64,000 bases of DNA from Trypanosoma brucei gambiense DAL972 (Eukaryota > Euglenozoa > Kinetoplastea > Trypanosomatida > Trypanosomatidae), in assembly GCF_000210295.1 (NCBI RefSeq), contig NC_026738.1:930001-994000 (forward strand). Reading direction: 5' to 3'. Below the pieces are notes generated by a model. It ran no database searches and had not been told where the DNA came from. It saw only the letters and a list, made by a program, of their open reading frames with translations. Positions 9,879 through 20,100 of this stretch are shown here, in pieces; the stretch's first letter is position 1, and every line of letters begins with the position of its first letter. Position numbers and translations under genes: made by a program.

Positions 9879-10421
9879 TCATTGTGATTGACGTGCGATT
9901 CCCCAGAAGTCAGGCAGTGAGTTATGTATGGTACGAGCAACTTTACTACTTCCCTGCTTCCCGTTCGTGCTTTCTTTGCCTTGTTCCTTCTTTATTGAAT
10001 ACAATGCGTTGTGACAAAAACCTTGGCGAATAACAGACTCCCGCAACACGGATCTTGCGTACTCACCGTAATAATCAATTGGTGTTTGCCGCTCTGCACT
10101 GTTTTTGCAATCTCCCGTGGGCACCTCAGTAACCCAAAGACCAAGCGCCTCTAATGCGTGGGACTGATCATTACCCGTCACTTTAGAATTGCTGCTGCTG
10201 CTGCTGTTGCCGCCGCTAATGTAATGTTCGGCGTTTCTGAAACAAGGGCCCGCAGTGAGTGAAGGTAGTCTATGCAGAAGTTCTAGTTGTTTCTGTACGG
10301 TGCAATGATACAATGCAGATGCCTGCATTTCAGCCGTAGGTGAACGTTCTCTTTTCCACGTTATCCCTACCATTGGGCTTGTTGATTGGCCGGTAGTACT
10401 GACCTTTTCATTGCTTGACAT
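9879..10421 (-). CDS. Small hypothetical protein, 180 residues
   Basis: The start is set at the ATG at 10421 (MSSNEKVSTTG). The frame stays open further upstream to 10607, but that part is a translation of a T/C-rich polypyrimidine tract that ends in AG at 10451-10450, so the mature mRNA should begin just upstream of this ATG. The protein is hydrophilic, has a Ser/Asn-rich patch (GGNSSSSSNSK) mid-way and a more ordered C-terminal half with IDYYGEYARSVLRESVIRQG. There is no signal peptide, membrane segment or known domain that I recognise. It ends in a basic, Ser-rich stretch and DFWGIARQSQ. It sits between the SPX-PRS gene and another small unknown gene. Confidence 0.65.
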   Translation of the reverse strand: MSSNEKVSTTGQSTSPMVGITWKRERSPTAEMQASALYHCTVQKQLELLHRLPSLTAGPCFRNAEHYISGGNSSSSSNSKVTGNDQSHALEALGLWVTEVPTGDCKNSAERQTPIDYYGEYARSVLRESVIRQGFCHNALYSIKKEQGKESTNGKQGSSKVARTIHNSLPDFWGIARQSQ

Positions 10422-10752
10422 GTTTCTGTGTGTGTCTCGTAGAGTTTTTCTCACCAGCGTCATATGAAAGGACGCGTGTATACGGGGAAACGTATGAGAA
10501 GAATCAACGAAGGCAAGGGAGGGGGAAAAAAACACCGCAAAGGTTATGAAGGTACAAGAAAATGAACAGATAAGAAAATCAAACGAAAAAGAAAAACATA
10601 CAAACATGGTCCTTTTCCTCCTTTTTCTCTAACGTACAATTACAAACGCACAAATATAAGTGAAGTGGGTTAGCATTACAATCACATGGTTAGTTCGCAT
10701 TCTATAGGAAGTAAACTCTTCGCATGGGAAGCGTACATACTTGCTTGTTCCC
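10422..10752. other. Short intergenic spacer
   Basis: It holds the polypyrimidine/acceptor region of the gene to the left and the 3' flank of the 210-residue gene to the right. I see nothing else in it. Confidence 0.7.
10450..10520 (-). promoter_or_regulatory. Polypyrimidine tract and trans-splice acceptor
   Basis: Reading the minus strand, a tract with TTTTTTTCCCCCTCCCTTGCC and further T/C runs leads to the first downstream AG at 10451-10450. The next ATG is the proposed start at 10421, giving a 5' UTR of about 28 bases plus the spliced leader. This site is the main reason for rejecting the longer N-terminus. Confidence 0.6.
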
Positions 10753-11385
10753 TCACGGCGGAAGCATCAATGTCAGAGAAGCAGATGCCTTATTATAAAT
10801 CCCCTGCTCAGGGAGGTCTAAAGAAACACTAGTGAAGGCACCGGCCCAACCAACGACATCCGATCCACCCTTATCTTCTGGAAGCACAAAAAATTTGCGT
10901 GGCATCAACAACATCGGTGTTGTGTTTGCTCTGGAGCATCCAAATGGGGGACACACTCCAAGCCGAACCCGCAATGGTTGCATGGTGTTCAGGTCGTGAA
11001 AGAATCCTTCCTGGTCATTCCTTAGGTTTGTGCTACGTTCACGGATGCTCCAGTTCGTGTTACTGTGGCGGATTTCCATTGAGCTCCGCCGGGCTCCCGG
11101 CCCGACCGCGTCTTCCCCTAAATCTTGCTCTGCCTCAGTTTCATCGACATTACGAGGCGAACGCTCGGGAGTTGCGCTGCGGGTGCGCTTCCGTGATATT
11201 TGCGGTGATATTTGCGCATCGCCCCTCGAGCTCCGTTGCCGCTCAGTACCTTCCCTTCCTTCTTCCTCTTCCTCTTCGTATCGTAGCTCCGATATTGCTG
11301 ACAGGTTTTCCTCTCCCAACATTTCTGTGCCATCGTTTGTGGGTTCCTTATCGCCTCTCCTACGAAGTTGTTTTTTCGGCCCCAT
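10753..11385 (-). CDS. Hypothetical protein with charged, disordered N-terminus, 210 residues
   Basis: It begins MGPKKQLRRRG at the ATG at 11385. Residues 1 to about 110 are highly charged and probably disordered, with an acidic run (YEEEEEEG) and RKRTRSATPERSP, which looks like a nuclear-localisation and phosphorylation-prone segment. From about residue 125 the composition changes to a hydrophobic, beta-prone region (LRVRLGVCPPFGCS, MLLMPRKFFVLPED, FTSVSLDLPEQG, ASLTLMLPP) that suggests a small folded C-terminal domain reaching the very end. I do not recognise the family. A nuclear role is inferred only from the basic motifs. Confidence 0.75.
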   Translation of the reverse strand: MGPKKQLRRRGDKEPTNDGTEMLGEENLSAISELRYEEEEEEGREGTERQRSSRGDAQISPQISRKRTRSATPERSPRNVDETEAEQDLGEDAVGPGARRSSMEIRHSNTNWSIRERSTNLRNDQEGFFHDLNTMQPLRVRLGVCPPFGCSRANTTPMLLMPRKFFVLPEDKGGSDVVGWAGAFTSVSLDLPEQGIYNKASASLTLMLPP

Positions 11386-11907
11386 CTAGTCACGCGGCTT
11401 GTAGGAATCAAAAATAGAGGGTTACCGTTTTCTAGACGGGTATCTGCCACTACGTTAGATGATGGTAGAAAAGTTTGTGTGCTCGTTAGAGGGTTACTTT
11501 ACACGCCCTTTTTTTCTATTTAACAATATACCACACAGCACTAAAAGGAAGTGGCAGAGGAGAGTTGTCAAAGCAACAAATATACGTTTTTTAAAAAAAA
11601 AAACGTACACACGCATAAACAAACAGGAAGAGAGACAAAACAGAGGGATAAGGAAAATAAAACCGAACGGGAGACGCAACGGTAGCCGACAGCGACGTGC
11701 AATGGAGCATCTCCATGTTATCAACTCATTTAAATAAAAAAATAAGTACATCACAAAAAATTTTCCAACAGGTTGTGTATTCACAGTGCTTGGTCTCAAT
11801 GAATAGGCAGGGGGGTGGAGTGGATCGCTTTGCTTTTTTCCCCCCCCTCTTTTACCTCTCCCCCCTCCCCCCTCCTCGATTACCCGATTGTGACTATTTT
11901 TTTTTTT
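11386..11907. other. Intergenic spacer
   Basis: About 520 bases with pyrimidine-rich and purine-rich blocks and several homopolymers, including T and C runs at about 11830-11910 on the plus strand next to the stop of the His-rich gene. No gene is seen. Confidence 0.7.
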
Positions 11908-12669
11908 TCACTGTGCTGTCGGTGGGGTGCCTGTCCCACCACCCCTACCGAATCGTTTCACAGTATTCATAAATGCCATTGTGTGCATTTGAATGTTTCG
12001 CATTTTGGTTGCCTGCTCGGGCGTTAGGCGTTGGCCACTCATAATACTACGCTGTATATTTTCCATATCCGTACGCATTGCAGGTGTCAGAGATTGCATT
12101 GCCATCTGCATCATCATCATTTGCTCTTGGGAAGGGCCATGACCATGACAATGTCCATGACTGTGTGAATGCCCGTGATCGTGGGAATGAGAATGAGAAT
12201 GAGAGGGATCATTACAATTATGATTGCCCATTAACGGCTGCAACTCCGGCGTTGTCGCAGATATCGTTAATAGTTGCGATTCTTCCACCATACACATTGC
12301 CTTAATTAACGATGTTGTTTCCGGGTCAGGGTATCCCGTTACAGCCATCTTTAGTTCCTCCAAAATGCGGGCACCAGTTAATGAAGCGGTCGTATCGTCA
12401 CCTGCATTACCATCGATATCGCTTCCCTCAACACTGCCTTGTTGGTTTTGTGCTCCTTGTTGCCTATTGGCGTTGTGATTGGTGAGGAACTCCACCTGCT
12501 TCTTCTCGTAAATGAGTAATAGTTCTAATGGAGAGGTCGGTATGGGTTCCTTCAATGCGGCAGCGCGGACACTTTCAATGAAGGCTGGTTTCTCCATCTC
12601 AGCCCTCAGTACTCGTACGAACTCATGCACTTCATCTCGTGTCAACGTCATGTTTGGCCTCGTCGCCAT
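11908..12669 (-). CDS. Histidine-rich hypothetical protein, 253 residues
   Basis: Start ATG at 12669 (MATRPNMTLTRDEV). Residues 10-65 are predicted helical and include LRAEMEKPAFIESVRAAALK. A Gln/Asn/Gly-rich linker follows, then a helical segment at 100-145. Residues 157-177 contain 11 histidines at every second position, interrupted only by S, D, G and C, a metal-coordinating pattern like the cytosolic loops of zinc transporters or metal chaperones; however, the protein has no membrane segment. The C-terminal part is Met/Gln-rich (MMMMQMAMQ) with two amphipathic helices and a Gly tail. I do not recognise the family. Metal binding is inferred from the tract alone. Two genes further right (upstream) is SEC11, with SUMO between. 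Confidence 0.85.
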   Translation of the reverse strand: MATRPNMTLTRDEVHEFVRVLRAEMEKPAFIESVRAAALKEPIPTSPLELLLIYEKKQVEFLTNHNANRQQGAQNQQGSVEGSDIDGNAGDDTTASLTGARILEELKMAVTGYPDPETTSLIKAMCMVEESQLLTISATTPELQPLMGNHNCNDPSHSHSHSHDHGHSHSHGHCHGHGPSQEQMMMMQMAMQSLTPAMRTDMENIQRSIMSGQRLTPEQATKMRNIQMHTMAFMNTVKRFGRGGGTGTPPTAQ

Positions 12670-12867
12670 TTTTTTTTTTAACCTTCAACTTGCCTCAGGC
12701 AAATAATCAGAAAGGGGGCGTCGCTCTAAGAACGACAGAGGCAAGAGCCGAATCGGATGCGTATGGTTTTAGAGGTGAAGCTACTAAAGTGTCTTACAAA
12801 CCCTTAATTCAGTGTTTCACTCACACTGCGCACCAAGTTGTCTCCTTATGTAAAAATATATGGAACA

Positions 12868-12868
<1 letters not shown>

Positions 12869-12899
<31 letters not shown>
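12869..12899. repeat. (AT)n microsatellite
   Basis: A pure alternating AT tract of about 31 bases upstream of the His-rich gene on the transcribed strand. Confidence 0.95.
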
Positions 12900-12902
<3 letters not shown>

Positions 12903-13334
12903 ATCGTCCTTATTATGGGCCCCTCTCTCCGTGGAAAAGGGAGAAACCTCTTGTTTGTTTCCCTTGCCACTAAAGTCCGTAACTGCAAAGTTCAGTATAA
13001 ATAATGGAAAAAGAAAGGATCAAAAAAAATAAAATAAAATAAATAAAGAAGTGAATTGGATATGAAGAGAGATCACAACCCATGGAGACGTCATTAATGC
13101 ACCTAATCAGTTGAATTGTTTCAACCCTTCTACCAAATAACAAAAAGGATAGAAAAATAGGACGACGGCACTCACTTTTGTTCATACCTTACACCGCCTT
13201 GAGTTTTATCACTCACAATATCTTTTTTTTTTGTTCTGCTGCCGCCCCTACTGCTGCGGTTGAGAGAGAGAGAGAGAATCCACAGATGCGACATATCCCT
13301 CCAAATACTCCACATCACACAGCTGGGTAATAAA

Positions 13335-13366
13335 AAGAAGATGCAATTTTTAAATTGCATCTTTTT
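13335..13366. repeat. Palindromic inverted repeat, about 15-bp arms
   Basis: The arms GATGCAATTT (13340-13349) and AAATTGCATC (13352-13361) are perfect reverse complements separated by two bases, and A/T pairing extends the stem outward by about five more base pairs with one G-T. It lies about 1 kb beyond the SUMO stop codon on the transcribed strand. Confidence 0.85.
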
Positions 13367-14378
13367 CTCTCTCTTTTTTTTTTTTACCACTATGTTTGCA
13401 AGTCTATTTCGTGTGTGATGTGAACGTTCCACCTCTTTCCCTTCCCATGTGAAATCATCTTCTCACCTACCTTTCTTTTTTTTAAAAAAAAAAAAATAGT
13501 GAAAGAATAGTGAAAAGGAAAAAAGATGTAAAGAACAATAACCCCTACAAAAGAAAACAAACAAACAAACAAATAGTTAGGGTTTAATTTTACGGGAAAG
13601 TTGTGATGGACGAAGCAGAATCCACAAAAAGTAAAAAAGAGAAATGAAACTTTTTTAAAAAACGCACATCGAGAAATAACAGGCACAAGTGGATGATATG
13701 ATATATTTCTATTGCTTCATTTTATTTTACTTTTTTTCCCATCGTTATAACGGGATGTTCGGTAAGTTTATGCGCCCACACTTCTCTAATATTTGGAATG
13801 GCAGCTGCAACCGGCAAACGACCGCAGAAGTAAAACCAATAAAATAAAAAGAAGATGAAGTTGGCCTCATAGGGGTATAAGGAATGATGCCAACGGCGGC
13901 AACGACATCAACAGCTGAAAGATCGCGGAGGAGTGAAGAAAAAAAAAAGAAGGAGCGTCCAGGAGGTTTTCAGTTTGGTCACATATATTTAATTAACAAA
14001 AAATATATATATATATATATAATTGAGGGGGGGGGGAGGAGGAGGAGGATCCGTCCCGTTCCAACCATAAACCAGGTTTCTGAAACAAAAAAAAAAAACG
14101 TCGCAATTCCCCCCCCCATCACGCGCACTTATGCCAGCCATTTTCCTCCTGTTCCCATCATTAAGCGTTCAAGCTCTCTTTTTTTTTCTTCATAGCTTTC
14201 ATATGACTTTTTCCTTTCTCTTTCCTCTCTGTTTAAACTCCCTCATTCTCTGATCTTTTCCAGCCCTTCCTTCATTTCCATCATCATCATCATCATCTAA
14301 TGAACACTGCTTCCATCATTTGTTTTGTTTTCATTGTTTCATTCTTTTCTTTTTCTTTTTTCTTTTTTAAAAAAAGGA

Positions 14379-14723
14379 TCACGCCATGCACCAAAGACAC
14401 CCGCCTGTCTGCTCCACCATCGCATCAATCACATCATCATCTTCCATACCCAACTCTTCTGGTGTTTTGGTTTCATCAATTGGTGTTCCATCAAAAAGGA
14501 AGCGCACGCTGTTACGCGATATTCCCTGCTTCTTGCAATACGTATCAATGAGTTTTTTTAGGGCCGTGCGGGATTTGATACGGAAAAACATTTCCGCGCC
14601 ATCAGCATTCACAACTTTTACAGCCACAAGTGCAGTTTCCTCCTTGCAGGTTCCTTCTGCCCCTTCACCTCCATTATTTGAGGGCTCACCGCCGTTGTTG
14701 GAGTTATGAGCGGGTTCGTCCAT
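14379..14723 (-). CDS. SUMO: SUMO precursor
   Basis: The small ubiquitin-like modifier is conjugated to lysines of mainly nuclear proteins. The 114-residue product starts at the ATG at 14723. Residues 1-27 are a Gly/Asn/Glu-rich flexible extension typical of SUMO. Residues 28-108 are the ubiquitin-like fold: VAVKVVNADGAEMFFRIK, then KKLIDTYCKKQG, VRFLFDGTPID and DDDVIDAMVEQTGG. The mature end is the Gly107-Gly108 pair, followed by a six-residue tail, CLWCMA, which a SENP/Ulp protease must remove before conjugation. I see no evident consensus SUMO-acceptor lysine inside it. The N-terminal composition agrees with what I recall of T. brucei SUMO. The ATG is preceded on the transcribed strand by a (GT)n stretch, giving an unusual 5' flank. 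Confidence 0.97.
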   Translation of the reverse strand: MDEPAHNSNNGGEPSNNGGEGAEGTCKEETALVAVKVVNADGAEMFFRIKSRTALKKLIDTYCKKQGISRNSVRFLFDGTPIDETKTPEELGMEDDDVIDAMVEQTGGCLWCMA

Positions 14724-15771
14724 TTACAAACACACACACACACACACGCAAAACAGAAAGACAAATATAAACGAAAAGTGATAGAAGGTAACAAAGGGGA
14801 AAAAGTAGAAAAAGAAATGAAAAAAAAAAACGCGTGGGCTCAGAAATGAACCCAACTCGATGTTACGTTTTTTTTTTCCTCTTTCCTTCCCTTTTTTATT
14901 CTTATTATCTCTGCTGTTCGACACAGATTTATCACTATTCTAATGTGACTCCTACGAGTTGTGCTAAGACAAGAGGAAGTCGGGGAGAAAGCAAACTTTA
15001 TTTCCTTTTTTTTTTGCTGAAAAAACGGCAGTAACAACAGCAATAATAATACCACTAAGTCAATTACTAACAGACAAAACAGACAGAGAGGTACACTCAT
15101 ACACACACACACACACACACAGAGAGAGAGAGACACATATGAGGATGTGGATATGAGGGAAATTAAACCAAAGAAGAATATATCACACACCATGATTATC
15201 CGGAAAGGTCAATGGGGGGAGGGGTGTAAACGAGCAAAATTCCAACGCTTAACGATATCAAACCGTCATGCCTTTCCCCTTCTTTTCCCTTCACCATAGG
15301 CAAAACAAGTTTAACAAACACCTCCACGTAACCACAAGGACATAAATACACCCAAAACGAGAGCAGAAGAGGAGAAAAGTAGAAAGTAAGTAGCGACGAG
15401 GCATAAATGCTAACGGCTCCAACAAAATAAAAATGGTAGTCCACGCATCCTCTCTTCATACGCTCTTTCCAAATTGTAAGTAAGTTGCTTGTCCACTTCG
15501 TCACCGAGAAGAAACCTTCGCAACACGCCACCTAAATGACACACTGACATCACATCTCACCAGCAATAAATTTCATTGAGTGAAGTAATACCACAGAAAA
15601 GTGGGCTTTATGCCTTGTTTACTCCCCCCCCTTCTGTTCTTCTGTTGAATTGTGTCATTTCCGCGCGGGTGACAATATATATATATATATATCTATATAT
15701 TCGTTTCCCCTTCGTTCCCATACTCTCTAGTTTCCCTTTACTCCTCTCATGTTCCCTCCTTCGTGTCCACG
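14724..15771. other. Intergenic spacer
   Basis: About 1 kb between SUMO and the signal peptidase gene. CA tracts occur at about 14730-14748 (against the SUMO start codon) and 15101-15120, followed by a GA run to about 15133, and an AT tract at about 15675-15700. A small hydrophobic minus-strand frame around 15196-15480 is discussed among the rejected items. No RNA gene is seen. Confidence 0.65.
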
Positions 15772-16398
15772 TTACATTCCGGTGTACCAGCACCATATCA
15801 ATGCCAGTGGAACAAGCACAAGTTTTGCCCATGAGTGGTCTTCGGCAATTAGCGTAATAAAACCCACCCGCGGCACCAGCACGGCAACTTTCCCAATGAT
15901 ATCTTTTTTCTCTACCCAATGATATCCGCGAGGATATAATGTGCGGTCATCCATTTCATTGTTATCCCCTTTCGTGAGGTACAAACGAGTCACACCGTCC
16001 TCAAGTAATCGAATGCGATGGACGCGATGAACGATTGGAATTGTACGGTTGGGGAGAGAGAAAACAACGACATCCCCCATCGTGGGTTCGCCAATATTAT
16101 GCAGAACAAGTAAGTCACCACGAAACATGAAGGGTTCCATACTTCCTGAGAGCACCACAACAAGTGGGCTTTCACAATCGGTCACTGCGATGGCTGTACG
16201 CCAACCAACAAAGAATGTGCAGAGAGTTACCAACATTAAGAAGGTGTTGCGTCTGTCCGGCATTGTATCAACAATGTCCTTAAAAGTTTTTTTAATGTAA
16301 TTAATGGGTCCTGTTTGTGCAGACATGGCTAATGATTCCACATGCTGCTCACGCAAAATCCGCAGCGCCGTCGCATCAGCCCGATGCAGCAATGACAT
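15772..16398 (-). CDS. SEC11: ER signal peptidase I catalytic subunit (SEC11)
   Basis: This integral ER membrane protease cleaves signal peptides from secreted and membrane proteins entering the ER, for example surface glycoproteins. The 208-residue protein has a membrane segment at about 52-72. The catalytic core then follows: SGSMEP with nucleophile Ser86, the PIVHRV motif with His124 (the ER-type replacement of the bacterial lysine) and KGDNN with Asp145. A C-terminal hydrophobic segment lies at about 192-206. Length and motif order match the eukaryotic SEC11/SPC18 family. The ATG at 16398 adds a 24-residue N-terminus before a second Met (Met25, MSAQTG); either could be used, and the shorter form is closer to the usual family length. 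Confidence 0.95.
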   Translation of the reverse strand: MSLLHRADATALRILREQHVESLAMSAQTGPINYIKKTFKDIVDTMPDRRNTFLMLVTLCTFFVGWRTAIAVTDCESPLVVVLSGSMEPFMFRGDLLVLHNIGEPTMGDVVVFSLPNRTIPIVHRVHRIRLLEDGVTRLYLTKGDNNEMDDRTLYPRGYHWVEKKDIIGKVAVLVPRVGFITLIAEDHSWAKLVLVPLALIWCWYTGM

Positions 16399-17128
16399 GA
16401 TAGCTCTTATGGGTTGACTACGATCCTCCTTTCACCCTTTTTTTCTTTGCGAACTTTATCTCCTCCCCCCTTTGATTTTTCTGCTTGTTTAATAATGTTA
16501 ATTTAAACTCTGTAACCTTCACTCTTTTCCACTTTTTCTTTAATATTATCACTTTGGTTTGGTGATCCACCTAAAGCTCAGCTACAAAAAAAAAAAATGT
16601 AAACTGCGGTCACTGTGGAAGAGGGAAACAACAAATGCACAAGAAACACAGGAAAAAAAAAGAAAAATGCAGAAGATAATAGACATACATTGGACCGTTA
16701 AGAATAAGAAATACCAATATGCAGACATTAGCAAGTCATACATACTCTCACCATTAAAGATATTTATGATTTTATCTTCCACTTTTGAAGGGCGTGCGCG
16801 AAACTTCTATTGTTACGATTGTTGTGATCCGCATCTGCTTATCGCCTCCCTTTGTGGCTTGTGTTTCCGCTTCGATCATTTAATTTTTTCTTTCTTCATA
16901 TGCCCGCGCATTTATTAAGTGATTAACGCCATGATGTTGTCAGTGGACGCAGCGATCGGACAACAGTTCCTTGCCACCCCCTACAAAAACTTCGTTTCCG
17001 CCCTCTTTTTTTTTTTTGCACTACCAATGAAAAAGGCGGAATTTCTCCATGTGGCGCTAAATAAAATGTTACTTTCGCTCACCAAGAGAAGATGCACCCA
17101 GCCAAGGGGAGAACAAATGTTGCCGCAG
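16399..17128. other. Intergenic spacer
   Basis: About 730 bases between SEC11 and the giant gene to its right, A/T-rich with long A runs. No RNA gene or credible coding frame is seen. Confidence 0.65.
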
Positions 17129-20100
17129 TTATTCAGGAAGAAGGAATATGTGGCGTGAGCCATTGCCTTCCTCCTCTTCAACTCGCTCAGCTGCCTGCCT
17201 TAATAACAGTTGCGCATCGGTATTTCCCACGCAAGCGTAACTTAAGTCACACATTGTGGCGTCTGACTGCTTTGCAGCGTCCTCCTCCTCGTCCTCGTCC
17301 TCGTCCTCATCGCCCCCCGTTTCATTCCCTTCTGTTTTGAATTTCTTCTGTACCGCCTGCATCCGCCGTGATGGGAGGTGGACATGCTGAAGAGCTTTCA
17401 AAAGGTCTGCGGCAATGTAATCCAAATCGTTGCTGTGAGTTGTGAATACATCAATGTACGCTGCTGAATGTCGGAAGAGACACGACGTGATGGAAGAGAG
17501 ACACAATGACTTCAAGGATGGCGAAATGCCGTGGCAGTGACCGTGGGTGGCATCCTTCACGAGCTGAAACAGGAACGAAGCAAGTTGATTCAGCACAACG
17601 CTGCTACAGTAGCCACGTGATACACCGTCAAGGCAGCGGGTGAAGAGGAAGGAAAGTAAAGTCGGCAACAGATGCGCTCGCTGCCAAAGCACGTGCCGTG
17701 GCAACAACGTTGCCGAAAGTAGTCGAATAATTCGCAAAATGACAGACTCAGACAGGTATTGGGATCCATTACGGTACCCACTGGTACCGGTGAAAAGCAA
17801 CGACGTAATGAAACTCATTTCGTGGTCAATAAAGACCTCATCTTCGTGTAGCGCCGCAAGGGGCAGCGTACACAACTGCAGCACACGGCAACACAAGCTG
17901 TGTGTACCCTCATCGTTTCGTTTGCTGCAATCGTGTGATGATACAACGGCGGCTTCAGCATTCACCAACAGACGCTTCGCGTCGTTGCGCCATATACTGA
18001 AACGCATGTGTGGAACGAAGCTGAGGCGATGCAGCGCTTCTGCTACAGCCGTCAACAGCTTCTGATGCCTGTCCTGTAGCTTTCGAAGATGTCGCCACGC
18101 CCCCGTCGCTAATGGTATGGACGCGTGGAGGAGAGCATGCATATACTCCACAAGTAAAGACTGTGAGGGGCTTGTTGCGAATGTATGCAGAATTTCTGGT
18201 ATGATACAAAGTTGCTCAACCAACCAAAGCGTCGCTTTTTCCGTCTGATAAGCAGGATCACGCTGTAGAGCCACTATACGAAGTGTTACACATTCGCTTT
18301 CATGTTGTGATGCAATCTCTTGCACTTCCTCCAGCAGACGATCCGTCGCATCGGAACAAAAGTTATCATAATTGCCGCACTCGTGCACATTGAAGCTCCC
18401 TAGTAGAGCAGCAAACCAGCGTGATTGGGAGTGGTTTGTTGTATCTTCAGAACCACCATCTTCAGACAGATCGCTTTGCCGACGCTCCTCATACGCAGCA
18501 TAAAGAACCCACAAGGCTCGTGTCACCGCGCGGTTGCACGAACTCAGCATCGGCAACAGCACCGAGGCACTGCGTCGTCGCGACGCACTTTTGGAGGGTG
18601 CGAACAATTTGCGCAGCTTTGCGGCGGTGTCCGAAAGCTCACCTGACGCCACAGCAACGGCAGCCAAGCTGCGCCCGTTCCCAACGGGTTGCCGTTCATA
18701 GCTCCTCCCCCTTTTGTTGGCTCTTCCTCCTTTCCCACGATGGTTCACATTTTCTGACGCATCTTTCAATGCGGGAAGTCGAACACGTTCCAGTGTGACA
18801 TAAAGCGAAGACATAGCGTGTAGCAGTGGCACGGATGATTGGGGCTGGTGACGCTCCTCCACAAGTCCCTTCACCACCTCTTGAAGCAACTTACGCAGAA
18901 GATCCACCCAACGCAAGGAAACCTCAGTCAACTTTGTTCCCTCTACAACTACTGCTGATTCGTTTTTGTCCTCCGTGGCCTCCACGTGGTCAACACCACC
19001 TAGCGATGCTTCGAAAACCTTTCTTTCCCCCACGGTTTCCTCTTTAGCTCTGATGTCTTCTGCTGAACGGTGATGCTTCTTATCTGCGAGATGAGTCTTC
19101 TCCCCGTTGTCACCACTCTCACTATTCTCCACGCGACGCCGTTTTTGCGACACTTCTACTGTCGAGGCAGTATCCCTGTGGCCCTCTTTGAGAACATAAG
19201 TTAAAGAAGTTCCGCTCATTGCATCCAAAAATATTGAAAGAACAGCGTAATTCCCGTCTTCGAGGCAAGCGTGCATTTTGTCAGCGACACTAATAATGAA
19301 TTTTTGCGCGATAGGGGAGCTCGTAGCTGTTTTGGTATCATAACGACACGCAGTCGTGGCCATGGTGTAGAGCTGCCGCAATATGCCCAATGCATATCTT
19401 GATGACAGTGACAATCCGCTATCACTGTCCTTCGTGCTACATTGTTGTATCAGCAAGGCTGCAAACTTTGCTGAGAACATTCTACGCACAAGCTTCGTAC
19501 AATCGTCGATTCCTTGCTTTGCCGCTGCCACCCTGATCCCCTCCGCATCGGTACAACTTTCCCCCTCTGCTGTATATCTGTTGCTAGCGTAAAGCATGGC
19601 ATCGGCGACTGTAAACTGAACCCCTACGGTTTCCATGAATGCCTCATTGAGTCCGTCGCGCTTGCGGTCACTCTTTCGACCACGATAATGCTCAAAACGA
19701 TGATTTTCTTGATTTTCCTCGCTTTGTGTGTGTAAAAGAACCCAACGGAAAAGTGTTCGCACGCCCTCCTCACACACCAGAAGATTTAATACGAACTGAA
19801 GAATTTGTTGCCGTAGCAAGCACGACATACTACGTTGAACGTTTCTCTCTTCCTTATAAATAATCATCAACCAATGCACAAAATTTTGTAGAATCGGAAG
19901 CCACTGCGGAAGGTGACCAACACGACCCAAAACATCATTTAACGCTGCAAACAACCTAATCAGGGGCGTATCCTCCGACCCCTTACCACCTGTGCTATCA
20001 TTTTCATTCTTGGAGGTCATGTCGTGACGACATGCCAGAAGTTCCGAGTCATCAACATTCACCAACACCTCACAGAGGGCCTCCAACAGCAAACCTCCGC

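Larger units (their letters stand above)
12670..14378. other. Intergenic spacer with AT repeat and palindrome
   Basis: About 1.7 kb between the His-rich gene and SUMO. It contains a 31-base AT tract at 12869-12899, a short GA run near 13263-13276, an inverted repeat at 13335-13366, an AT tract at about 14002-14020 and a short CAT trinucleotide run near 14281-14297. Most of it is probably the SUMO 3' UTR plus the 5' flank of the His-rich gene. Small open frames here are low complexity. Confidence 0.7.

Noticed and set aside
15196..15531. Small hydrophobic minus-strand frame between SUMO and SEC11
   Set aside because: It has membrane-like stretches, but its upper start is not ATG, there is no family match, and U-rich 3' UTR sequence readily gives Phe/Leu/Val-rich frames.
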